Below, piece after piece: positions 1 to 5,679 of a DNA stretch of 7,408 nt. The position numbers and the translations under genes are program-made. The notes beneath the pieces were generated by a model. That model worked only from the letters and a program-made list of their open reading frames with translations, was not told where the DNA came from and ran no database searches. Position 1 is the first letter of the stretch, and the number at the start of each line of letters is the position of its first letter. The DNA comes from Bacteroidia bacterium (GTDB lineage: Bacteria; Bacteroidota; Bacteroidia; Bacteroidales; GCA-2748055), in the NCBI GenBank assembly GCA_030596245.1, contig JAUVKN010000214.1, positions 1 to 7,408 of the forward strand, given 5' to 3'.

Positions 1-28
1 TTAGCGATACGTTTCTGATTTAATTATT

Positions 29-36
29 TACCTTTG
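29..36 (+). promoter_or_regulatory. Candidate Bacteroidota -7 promoter element for rplY
   Basis: TACCTTTG fits the Bacteroidota -7 consensus TAnnTTTG. No convincing TTTG -33 element lies 19-21 bases upstream, so this is only half a promoter by sequence. Transcription would start around 40-44, giving a leader of about 75 bases before the L25 start codon. The gene upstream is outside the window. Confidence 0.45.
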
Positions 37-43
37 CAGCCGC

Positions 44-83
44 TTTGCCACAATGGCAAATTTTCCCACAGTGTGATGGGGAA
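44..83 (+). promoter_or_regulatory. Two hairpins in the rplY leader
   Basis: TTTGCCA (44-50) and TGGCAAA (54-60) form a perfect 7-bp inverted repeat with a 3-base loop, followed directly by TTTT. A second, weaker stem pairs TTCCC (63-67) with GGGAA (79-83). If transcription starts just after the -7 element at 29-36, both lie in the 5' untranslated RNA of L25. They could be a ribosomal protein leader for autogenous control, or the first could be the terminator of an upstream gene. The sequence alone does not decide. Confidence 0.35.
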
Positions 84-118
84 TTAATCATCAACTTAAT
101 TCTGAGTAGCACAACAAA

Positions 119-787
119 ATGAAAAAAATTTCAATCAGCGCAGAAAAGCGCACCGAACTGGGTAAAAAATCTACCCGCGATTTAAGAAAAGCTGACCATG
201 TTCCATGTGTGATGTACGGAGGTACGGAAGTGATCCATTTCCATGCACATGAAAATGACTTCAGGGGCATTGTATATACCCCCGATGCATTTATCGTTGA
301 GATTAAGATCAATGGTGATGTGCGAAAGGCCGTTTTGCAGGAGCTGCAGTTCCACCCGGTAACTGACAAACTGAACCACATCGATTTCGTTGAGATATCT
401 GATGACAGGCCGGTTACTGTAGTGTTGCCCATCATGCTGGTTGGTGCAGCCATTGGTATTAAGAATGGTGGCAAGCCCCGTCAGAGAAGGCGTGTACTGA
501 AGGTACGCGGACTGATTAAAGATCTGCCCGATACACTGGATATTGACATCACTGATGTTGAGATCGGAGATGTAATCAAAATCGGCGACCTCTCATATGA
601 TAACCTGGAGATCCTCGATCCTTCACGTTCCATGATCTATGCTGTTGTATCTTCACGTATAAGCATGAAGGGTATGGAGCTTGAAGAGCCAGAAGTTGAA
701 GCTGTAGAAGGTGAAGAAGGCGAGGAGGGTGAAGAAGCACCCGATGCTGATGGTGCACCTGCAGAGGATTCAGGAGCAGAAGATTAA
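119..787 (+). CDS. rplY: 50S ribosomal protein L25, CTC/TL5 family
   Basis: L25 binds 5S rRNA in the large ribosomal subunit. The 222-residue product has the L25 beta-barrel domain at about residues 3-92, including the typical stretch ELQFHPVTDKLNHIDFVEI (75-93). A second beta domain of the CTC/TL5 type follows at about 97-185. From about 188 to the end there is a low-complexity acidic tail rich in Glu, Gly and Asp, which is common in Bacteroidota L25. The ATG at 119 gives the expected MKKISISAEKRTELGKKSTR start. There is no strong Shine-Dalgarno, as is usual in this phylum. pth follows on the same strand, a frequent pairing. The stop codon TAA (785-787) lies within the first, partial unit of the downstream tandem repeat, so the end of the gene and the array share sequence. 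Confidence 0.96.
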   Translation: MKKISISAEKRTELGKKSTRDLRKADHVPCVMYGGTEVIHFHAHENDFRGIVYTPDAFIVEIKINGDVRKAVLQELQFHPVTDKLNHIDFVEISDDRPVTVVLPIMLVGAAIGIKNGGKPRQRRRVLKVRGLIKDLPDTLDIDITDVEIGDVIKIGDLSYDNLEILDPSRSMIYAVVSSRISMKGMELEEPEVEAVEGEEGEEGEEAPDADGAPAEDSGAED

Positions 788-942
788 CATCAAGGCCCTG
801 AGATTACCTTCAAGGCCCTAAGGCCATTAAGGCCCTGAGATTAACTTCAAGGCCCTGAGATTAACTTCAGTCCTGAGATTACCTTCAGGCCCTGAGATTA
901 ACTTCAGTCCTGAGATTAACTACAAGGCCCTGAGGCCAACTG
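781..942 (+). repeat. About 20-bp degenerate tandem repeat, rplY-pth spacer
   Basis: Eight units start at 791, 811, 829, 848, 868, 886, 905 and 923. The best version is CAAGGCCCTGAGATTAACTT; variants are 18-20 bp through loss of two bases in CAGTCC or a changed second half (AGGCCA). A partial unit at 781-790 covers the last codon and stop codon of rplY: 781-806 matches 838-863 at 25 of 26 positions. The array fills nearly the whole spacer to pth at 958. I see no promoter motif in it and no long reading frame. It is not CRISPR: units abut without spacers. Confidence 0.9.
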
Positions 943-957
943 TTAGAGCTTAGACCT

Positions 958-1521
958 ATGAAATACCTGGTAGTTGGATTGGGGAACTTAGGACCAGATT
1001 ACGCACATACGCGTCATAATATAGGATTTGATATATTGGATGCCCTTGCCGGGGTGTCCAATATCTCTTTTAATGACAAGCGTTACGGTTTTGTCTGTGA
1101 GATGAAATACCGGGCACGCACTTACTGGCTCCTGAAACCCTCCACTTTTGTTAACCTGAGCGGCAATGCAGTCCGCTACTGGCTCAAAAAGCTAAAACTT
1201 CCCGTGGAAAACCTGATGGTGGTGGTGGATGATATTGCCCTGCCATTCGGCACACTGCGCCTTCGGGCCAAAGGAGGAGACGCCGGCCACAATGGCCTGG
1301 CCCACATCAATACCATTTTAGGATCCAGTGGTTATGCCCGCCTTCGTTTCGGGATCGGGAATGATTTCTATTCGGGCCAACAGGTTGACTATGTACTGAG
1401 CGGATGGACCGAAGAGCAAGAGAAGCAATTACCCGAACGGATGGAGATGGCCGGAGAGATCATCAAATCCTTTGGAGTGATCGGATTGCAGCGGACCATG
1501 AATTTATTCAATAATAAATAA
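958..1521 (+). CDS. pth: Peptidyl-tRNA hydrolase
   Basis: Pth cleaves the ester bond of peptidyl-tRNAs released early from ribosomes, recycling tRNA in the cytoplasm. The 187-residue length is normal for the family. Visible signatures are the N-terminal VVGLGNLGPDYAHTRHNIGF with Asn10 and the catalytic His20, KPSTFVNLSGN with Asn66, VVVDDIALPFG with Asp91 at the position of E. coli Asp93, and GGDAGHNGLAHI with His111 and Asn112. The C-terminal part (about 142-187) forms the usual helical lid. The ATG at 958 gives the canonical MKYLVVGLGN start. It follows rplY by 170 bases that are almost entirely tandem repeat, without a promoter motif, so co-transcription with rplY is likely (inference). 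Confidence 0.97.
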   Translation: MKYLVVGLGNLGPDYAHTRHNIGFDILDALAGVSNISFNDKRYGFVCEMKYRARTYWLLKPSTFVNLSGNAVRYWLKKLKLPVENLMVVVDDIALPFGTLRLRAKGGDAGHNGLAHINTILGSSGYARLRFGIGNDFYSGQQVDYVLSGWTEEQEKQLPERMEMAGEIIKSFGVIGLQRTMNLFNNK

Positions 1522-1528
1522 ATTCTAG

Positions 1529-1591
1529 TGCCAGATGCCAGATGCCAGATGCCAGGTGCCTCGTGCCTAGTTCTCATTGCCAGGTACCTTG
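1529..1591 (+). repeat. 7-bp tandem repeat, pth-nitroreductase spacer
   Basis: Nine heptamers stand in register: three TGCCAGA, then TGCCAGG, TGCCTCG, TGCCTAG, TTCTCAT, TGCCAGG and TACCTTG. The first four are nearly identical and the later ones decay while keeping the 7-base phase. The array begins 8 bases after the pth stop codon. The unit is unrelated to the arrays in the other spacers. Confidence 0.8.
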
Positions 1592-1622
1592 TGTCGTCCT
1601 GAAAAATATCTAGATACGTATT

Positions 1623-1652
1623 TAACTCACTAACAATCAATAACTAATAACC
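1623..1652 (+). repeat. TAAC-headed short repeat before the nitroreductase gene
   Basis: TAAC occurs at 1623, 1631, 1641 and 1648 with 7-10 base spacing, in an A/C/T-rich stretch that ends 8 bases before the ATG. It may be a decayed second array in the same spacer, or simply the AT-rich leader common before Bacteroidota start codons. The 1592-1622 segment between the two shows nothing I can name. Confidence 0.4.
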
Positions 1653-1660
1653 ATTTTCTC

Positions 1661-2227
1661 ATGATCAAAGAGTTAATTCTGAAGAATCGTTCCTACCGCC
1701 GTTTTCAACAGGAAGTTCCGCTGTCCATGGAGCTGTTGAGAGAGATGGTGGAGGCAGCCAGGTTGTCGGGATCAGCCAGGAACATGCAGCCCCTGAGGTA
1801 CATGTTATTTAATGAGTCAGCCGATTGTGCCAGGATCTTTCTTACACTGGCCTGGGCCGGGTACCTGAAAGAGTGGCCCGGACCTTCTGAAGGTGAGCGA
1901 CCTTCGGCTTATATTGTTCAGCTGGGTGATCTGGACCTGACCGACGATTGGTGGTGCGATGACGGGATTGCTGCGCAGAGCATGCTTCTGACTGCTGTTG
2001 AAAATGGGTTTGGTGGTTGCATTATCGGTTCGGTACAACGCGAGAAGTTGCGCTCCATCCTCAGCATCCCTGAACACTACAAGATCATCCAGGTGCTGGC
2101 TCTCGGCAAACCAGATGAAAAGGTTGTCATAGATGAGGTTCAGGATGGTGATATCAAATACTGGCGGGACGAACAGGGCATTCACCACGTTCCCAAAAGA
2201 GCTCTTCAGGAGCTGATCATTGGCTGA
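1661..2227 (+). CDS. Nitroreductase-family FMN-dependent oxidoreductase
   Basis: Members are soluble FMN enzymes that pass electrons from NAD(P)H to nitroaromatics, quinones or other acceptors; the natural substrate here is unknown. The 188-residue protein has the family layout. An N-terminal NRSYRRF (9-15) supplies phosphate-binding Arg/Ser residues for FMN, and EAARLSGSARNMQPLRY (31-47) is the flavin-contacting loop. AAQSMLLTAVENGFGGCIIGS (104-124) is the central helix and glycine turn. ALGKPDEK (147-154) closes the fold. The ATG at 1661 is the natural start for IKELILKNRSYRRF. It follows pth at 139 bases across a repeat-bearing spacer with no promoter motif, so it may be read from the rplY-pth transcript. 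Family assignment is firm; substrate is not predictable. Confidence 0.9.
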   Translation: MIKELILKNRSYRRFQQEVPLSMELLREMVEAARLSGSARNMQPLRYMLFNESADCARIFLTLAWAGYLKEWPGPSEGERPSAYIVQLGDLDLTDDWWCDDGIAAQSMLLTAVENGFGGCIIGSVQREKLRSILSIPEHYKIIQVLALGKPDEKVVIDEVQDGDIKYWRDEQGIHHVPKRALQELIIG

Positions 2228-2252
2228 TGATCACTGTACTTATTCCATAAAG

Positions 2253-2335
2253 GTTAGTAACATTAGGTAATTTCTTACTGCGTTCCACTGTGAAAGTGAA
2301 ACTATCGCTTTGGGAATGTTACCTATTTAGCTAAC
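2253..2335 (+). promoter_or_regulatory. Nested inverted repeats, candidate HigA operator
   Basis: GTTAG (2253-2257) pairs with CTAAC (2331-2335), and AGGTAA (2265-2270) with TTACCT (2319-2324). An alternative pairing is GTAACATT (2257-2264) with AATGTTAC (2315-2322), eight bases perfect. Inside lie TTTC/GAAA (2271-2274, 2298-2301) and CACT/AGTG (2286-2289, 2295-2298). The right arm overlaps the higB promoter, which is where a HigA-type antitoxin would bind to repress its own operon. The operator role is inferred from position and symmetry. Confidence 0.45.
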
Positions 2336-2339
2336 TTTG
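2309..2339 (+). promoter_or_regulatory. Bacteroidota sigma-type promoter of the toxin-antitoxin operon
   Basis: TTTG at 2309-2312 and TAACTTTG at 2332-2339 are separated by 19 bases, matching the phylum consensus TTTG-N19-21-TAnnTTTG at every defined position. The toxin ATG begins only 2 bases after the -7 element, so the transcript would be leaderless or nearly so. Confidence 0.75.
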
Positions 2340-2341
2340 CC

Positions 2342-2701
2342 ATGCTTGAGAATAAGTTTCACAGGGAGTTTATATTTTTTAAAGATGTTTTCTGGGATTT
2401 TTATAGGAGTCTTAATCAGAGTGCTCAAAAGAAGATTGAATGGACGCTCGGCCTAGTCAGAGACCTTCCAGTCATCCCCATGAAATATTTTAAATCCATT
2501 AAGGGAGTAAAAGGACTTTATGAGATCCGAGTTCAAGTTGGTAATAACGCATATAGGATCTTCTGTTGTTTGGATAGAGAAAAAAAAATTCTTCTGCTTA
2601 ATGGATTTGTAAAGAAGTCAAATAGAACTCCTAAAAAGGAAATTCTTAAGGCCATAAGACTTAAATTGGAATATTTCAATGAAAAAGGAGATAGATTATA
2701 A
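2342..2701 (+). CDS. RelE/HigB-superfamily toxin (Gp49-like)
   Basis: This 119-residue protein resembles the phage-derived Gp49-like/HigB branch of RelE-fold toxins, which typically act as ribosome-dependent mRNA endonucleases. Visible signatures are LYEIRVQVGNNAYRIFCC (about 60-77), a central beta sheet carrying Arg and Tyr residues, then ILLLNGFVKKSNRTPKKEI (83-101), where family members have hydrophobic LLL/LNGF followed by K-T-P-x-x-E-I. The gene comes first and the antitoxin second, the order typical of higBA, with a 23-bp overlap. No other ATG, GTG or TTG in frame comes before the core domain, so the ATG at 2342 is the only sensible start. Base composition is AT-rich compared with neighbours (18 G/C in 2341-2400 against 34 in 3121-3180), suggesting acquisition by transfer. 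Confidence 0.85.
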   Translation: MLENKFHREFIFFKDVFWDFYRSLNQSAQKKIEWTLGLVRDLPVIPMKYFKSIKGVKGLYEIRVQVGNNAYRIFCCLDREKKILLLNGFVKKSNRTPKKEILKAIRLKLEYFNEKGDRL

Positions 2702-2987
2702 AAGCATCAGGTCTTTCGACGACCTCCTTGATATAAAATATGGGAAAAAAGGTGAGCCTGAGCGTGATGAATGGGAGCTGGAATATGAATCATTTAAGTT
2801 AGGAGTAATCATATATGAGCTCAGAAAAAAAAGAAAGCTAACCCAGCAGCAATTGGCTGATAAGTGTGGTACAACCAAATCGTATATTAGCAGAATCGAA
2901 AATGATGCAAGTGATATCAGGTTATCCACACTTATGAGAATAGTACACCGGGGATTGGGAGCTAAATTGCATTTGTATGTTGATTAG
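2679..2987 (+). CDS. XRE-family HTH antitoxin, HigA-like
   Basis: This 102-residue protein carries a Cro/CI-type helix-turn-helix at about residues 41-95. The key stretch LGVIIYELRKKRKLTQQQLADKCGTTKSYISRIEN includes the classic LTQQQLA and SYISRIEN recognition helices. The N-terminal 40 residues (DYKSIRSFDDLLDIKYGKKGEPERDEWELEYESF) are charged and probably contact or wrap the toxin. The start lies inside the toxin gene (2679-2701 shared), so translation is likely coupled. Its expected role is to neutralise the upstream toxin and, with it, repress the promoter at 2309-2339. It shares the AT-rich composition of the toxin gene. Naming it HigA rests on gene order and domain content rather than a specific signature. 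Confidence 0.87.
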   Translation: MKKEIDYKSIRSFDDLLDIKYGKKGEPERDEWELEYESFKLGVIIYELRKKRKLTQQQLADKCGTTKSYISRIENDASDIRLSTLMRIVHRGLGAKLHLYVD

Positions 2988-3001
2988 CTTATAGATTGGG
3001 A

Positions 3002-3034
3002 TTGTGTGTCACCATAATGTTTTAGTTATCTTTG
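3002..3034 (+). promoter_or_regulatory. Candidate promoter of pdxJ
   Basis: TATCTTTG at 3027-3034 fits TAnnTTTG. The -33 element is weaker: TTG at 3002-3004, 22 bases upstream, within the range accepted for related phylum members. Transcription would start around 3040, leaving a leader of about 40 AT-rich bases before the TTG start. The spacer 2988-3078 carries no tandem array. Confidence 0.55.
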
Positions 3035-3078
3035 CTTTAGAAAAAATCAAAGGTTTAATCCAAAAAAGTTAGTGTAAA

Positions 3079-3795
3079 TTGACCAAACTAAGCGTAAATA
3101 TCAACAAGATCGCCACACTGCGCAATGCAAGGGGAGGGAACATTCCCGATGTGCAAAAGGTGGCGGTGGATTGTGAGCAGTTCGGGGCGCAGGGGATCAC
3201 CGTGCATCCAAGGCCCGATGAGCGGCACATCCGTTACAGCGATGTGGAGTTGCTAAGGCCACTGGTAACCACCGAATTCAATATCGAAGGGTATCCGTCC
3301 GACTCGTTTATCAAACTGGTAACCACAGTGAAGCCCCACCAGGTTACCCTGGTTCCTGATCCACCCGATGCCATCACCTCATCAGAAGGATGGGATACCA
3401 TCAAGAACCGGGATTTCCTTATGGATATAATTGGGGAATTCCAGAGACATGGGATCCGGACCTCTATTTTTATAGGGACCGAACCGGAGCTAATTGAGGG
3501 TGCTGCAAAAGTGGGCACCAACAGGGTGGAGTTATACACCGAACCTTATGCAATCCAATATCCCGATGATCCGGCTACCGCTGTAAAACCTTTTGTGGAA
3601 GCGGCAACAGTGGCCAGGGATGCGGGACTGGAACTGAATGCAGGGCACGATCTGAACCTGGATAATCTACGGTACATGAAGCTCAACATTCCCTGGCTCA
3701 AGGAGGTATCCATCGGACATGCCCTCATCGCCGATGCCCTCTATTACGGTCTTCAGAATACAATCCAGATGTACCTTCGCCAACTCCGCGATTAG
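3079..3795 (+). CDS. pdxJ: Pyridoxine 5'-phosphate synthase
   Basis: PdxJ condenses 3-amino-2-oxopropyl phosphate with 1-deoxyxylulose 5-phosphate, the ring-closing step of the DXP-dependent vitamin B6 pathway. The 238-residue TIM-barrel protein has the catalytic residues His43 (in TVHPRPDERHIR), Glu70 (in EFNIEGYP) and His190 (in ELNAGHDL), plus the phosphate loop SIGHALIADALYYG (211-224). The N-terminus NINKIATLRNARGG replaces the NIDHIATLRNARG of proteobacterial enzymes; I recall this as normal in Bacteroidota. The start is TTG: a stop codon (3070-3072) lies in frame just upstream and no ATG or GTG exists between, while the conserved MTKLSVNINK begins exactly here. It probably heads a unit with the DUF4924 and hydrolase genes. 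Confidence 0.96.
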   Translation: MTKLSVNINKIATLRNARGGNIPDVQKVAVDCEQFGAQGITVHPRPDERHIRYSDVELLRPLVTTEFNIEGYPSDSFIKLVTTVKPHQVTLVPDPPDAITSSEGWDTIKNRDFLMDIIGEFQRHGIRTSIFIGTEPELIEGAAKVGTNRVELYTEPYAIQYPDDPATAVKPFVEAATVARDAGLELNAGHDLNLDNLRYMKLNIPWLKEVSIGHALIADALYYGLQNTIQMYLRQLRD

Positions 3796-3804
3796 TATTT
3801 TCCC

Positions 3805-3890
3805 GACAGACATTATGACATTGCGACTTTGACATTACGACTTTGACATTACGACATTACAGACATTACGATTCTACGACATTACAGACA
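3805..3890 (+). repeat. About 8-bp GACATTAC tandem repeat, pdxJ-DUF4924 spacer
   Basis: The basic unit GACATTAC (seen at 3831, 3845, 3853, 3862 and 3878, some with an extra A) alternates with a six-base GACTTT form (3825, 3839) and variants such as GACATTAT, GACATTGC and GATTCTAC. It fills the spacer up to the DUF4924 start. The first copy (3809-3827) resembles the DUF4924 start region (3887-3912): both read roughly ACAT..TATGA.CATTGC.GA.C, though the alignment needs gaps. Confidence 0.85.
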
Positions 3891-3896
3891 TATTTT

Positions 3897-4424
3897 ATGA
3901 TCATTGCCGAACAGAAAAGAAAAGAGAATATAGCCGAGTATTTGATTTACATGTACCAAGTTGAAGATATGATCCGTGCCAACAAACTTGACATCGGGAG
4001 CATCGAACAAACACTGATCAACAAGTTCGAGGTAGCTTACGAGGTGAAACGGGAGATGCGTGAATGGTACAAAACGCTCATCACTATGATGCGGGATGAA
4101 CAGAAAGAGGAAGCAGGTCATCTGAACATCCTGAACAATACAGTGGAACAGCTTCATGAGATGCATCATCAGATCCTTGACCAGGGGATCGATACCTCTT
4201 ATAAGCAGATATACGATCGGGGGAAGATCCACATTGAAGCGCTAAGGATGCGTTCAGGCCATGGCAAGGAGAACGATATTCAGGTGGCCCTGAATGGGTT
4301 GTACGGATTGCTTATCCTGAAGTTGAAGAAGACTCCCATCACCGAAGAGACCACCAAAGCTTTTGATACCATTCGGGAGCTGGTGGCCGAGCTCTCCTTC
4401 AGGTATATGGAGGGATCGAAGTAA
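3897..4424 (+). CDS. DUF4924 family protein
   Basis: I recognise this as DUF4924, a Bacteroidetes-restricted family of unknown function, from the N-terminus MIIAEQKRKENIAEYLIYMYQVEDMIRAN. From the ATG at 3897 it is 175 residues, soluble and almost wholly helical, with many charged residues and no signal peptide or membrane segment. Features include EVKREMREWYKTLITMMRDEQKEEAGHLNIL (about 51-81), HEMHHQIL and a C-terminal helix ending LSFRYMEGSK. A longer reading frame opens at a TTG (3843), but its first 18 codons are array sequence, so I reject that start. It lies 101 bases downstream of pdxJ, with an array between, and upstream of the hydrolase across a larger array. I cannot infer a function. 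Confidence 0.88.
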   Translation: MIIAEQKRKENIAEYLIYMYQVEDMIRANKLDIGSIEQTLINKFEVAYEVKREMREWYKTLITMMRDEQKEEAGHLNILNNTVEQLHEMHHQILDQGIDTSYKQIYDRGKIHIEALRMRSGHGKENDIQVALNGLYGLLILKLKKTPITEETTKAFDTIRELVAELSFRYMEGSK

Positions 4425-4857
4425 AGGGTGACGGAAAAGGGGAAGGACAAGTGGTGACAGAAAAGGGTGAAGGAAAAAGTGACAGAAAAAGGTGACGGAA
4501 AAGGGTTACAGAAAAAGTGGTGAAGGAAAAGTAGTGACAGAGAAGTGGTGACGGAAAAGCGTGACAGAAAAGTGGTGATAGACAAGGGTGAAGGAAAAGT
4601 GGTGACAGAAAAAGTGAAGGAAAAGTGGTGACGGAAAAGGGGAAGGACAAGTGGTGACAGAAAAGGGTGAAGGAAAAAGTTACAGAAAAAGGTGACGTAA
4701 AAGTGGTGACGGAAAAAGTGAAGGAAAAGGGTGACGGAAAAGGGTTACAGAAAAAGTGGTGACGGAAAAGTGGTGATAGACAAGGGTGAAGGAAAAGTGG
4801 TGACGGAAAAAGTGACGGAAAAGGGTGACGGAAAAGGGTTACAGAAAACGCAAGGCG
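4425..4857 (+). repeat. Polypurine 12-15-bp tandem array with ~200-bp higher-order period
   Basis: About 32 units of the form GTGACGGAAAAGG, with GTGACAGAAAA, GTGAAGGAAAA, GTTACAGAAAA, GTGATAGACAAGG and GGAAGGACAAGTG variants, run from the DUF4924 stop codon to just before the hydrolase start. A second layer is visible: 4427-4480 is identical to 4627-4680 (54 bases, period 200), continuing with two changes to 4500/4700. The segment GTGGTGATAGACAAGG at 4572 recurs at 4770 (period 198). The + strand is almost all purine, with C mostly in GAC. The reverse complement is open for long stretches in more than one frame only because CT-rich repeats lack stop codons there. Confidence 0.93.
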
Positions 4858-4866
4858 GGATAACAG

Positions 4867-5679
4867 ATGAAACTTTTTTATAGAAAATACGGTGAGGCGG
4901 GGCCGCCGATGGTCATTGTACATGGTCTGTACGGTTCGGGTGATAACTGGATCTCCATTGCCCGGGAGCTATCTTCCCGTTTTGAGGTGTATGTGGTGGA
5001 CCAGCGGAACCATGGTCAGTCGCCCCATTCAGACATTCATGATTATCCCACCATGCGGGATGACCTTCGGGAGTTTATGGATGACCGGGGCATTGAGAAG
5101 GCTGTATTGATTGGTCACTCCATGGGGGGGAAGGCCATCATCTCCTATGCCCTGAGCTGGCCGGAGCAGGTGCAGTCACTGATTTCGGTTGACATTGCTC
5201 CAAAGTCGTATCACGAACTGGGAATCGATTCCCATACGGCAGCCCTCCACGGAAAGATGATCGATTCCATGTTGGAGTTAGATTTGTCAGTGGCCGCGAG
5301 TCGTGAGGATATAGATCTGGCACTTCGGCCTAAGATCGGGTCTGACCGGATACGCAGTTTCCTGTTGAAGAATGTGCGAAGAGATAAGGATGGGATCTTC
5401 AGATGGAGGATCAACCTGGAAGCGTTGCGCGACAATCTGGACCATATCATGGATGGATTGGATACGGAGAAAATTATTGCTGAAGGCGGGATCACCGGAT
5501 TTCCCGCACTTTTTGTCTCAGGCGCCAACTCTGACTATATCAGGGTGGAGGACTATGGTTTAATCCGCTCCATATTTCCGGTGGCCGATATTGTGACCAT
5601 CCCAAATGCAGGACACTGGGTTCATGCCGAACAGCCTGCCTTGCTGGTTAAGAATATCAAGTATTTCCTGGATATTTAG
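4867..5679 (+). CDS. Alpha/beta hydrolase, YbfF-like esterase
   Basis: This 270-residue cytoplasmic alpha/beta hydrolase most resembles the YbfF esterase group, which hydrolyses short acyl esters and acyl-CoA-like substrates; the natural substrate is unknown. The oxyanion-hole region is IVHGLYGSGDNW (17-28), and VVDQRNHGQSPHS (43-55) is a group hallmark. The nucleophile Ser85 sits in LIGHSMGGKA (81-90). The acid is probably Asp223 in FVSGANSDYI (216-225), and the catalytic His250 lies in NAGHWVHAEQP (247-257). The cap domain spans about 115-200. The ATG at 4867 has a purine-rich AAGGCGGG (4852-4859) at plausible ribosome-binding distance. Upstream sequence is entirely repeat array, so expression probably depends on the pdxJ-DUF4924 transcript. 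Its stop overlaps that of engB on the other strand. Confidence 0.93.
   Translation: MKLFYRKYGEAGPPMVIVHGLYGSGDNWISIARELSSRFEVYVVDQRNHGQSPHSDIHDYPTMRDDLREFMDDRGIEKAVLIGHSMGGKAIISYALSWPEQVQSLISVDIAPKSYHELGIDSHTAALHGKMIDSMLELDLSVAASREDIDLALRPKIGSDRIRSFLLKNVRRDKDGIFRWRINLEALRDNLDHIMDGLDTEKIIAEGGITGFPALFVSGANSDYIRVEDYGLIRSIFPVADIVTIPNAGHWVHAEQPALLVKNIKYFLDI

Noticed and set aside
44..64. Rho-independent terminator of an upstream gene
   Set aside because: The stem is short and AT-containing with only four T, and it follows a promoter-like element. It is kept as a leader hairpin with the terminator reading as the alternative.
781..942. CRISPR array
   Set aside because: Units are contiguous with no unique spacers, the unit is too short and degenerate, and no cas gene is present. 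The same applies to the other four arrays.
2253..2335. Miniature transposable element ends
   Set aside because: The inverted arms are short and interrupted, there is no target-site duplication that I can see, and the promoter sits inside. An operator is the simpler reading.
3843..3896. TTG start giving an 18-residue extension of the DUF4924 protein
   Set aside because: The extension is encoded by GACATTAC repeats, whereas the family N-terminus MIIAEQ begins at the ATG at 3897.
4399..4923. Long minus-strand reading frame (174 codons) with Ser/Pro/Phe-rich repeats, and a second at 4280-4585
   Set aside because: It is the reverse complement of the GTGACGGAAAAG array and parts of two real genes. 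The repeats lack stop codons in this sense, and unit lengths of 12-15 would shift the frame of any real repeat protein.
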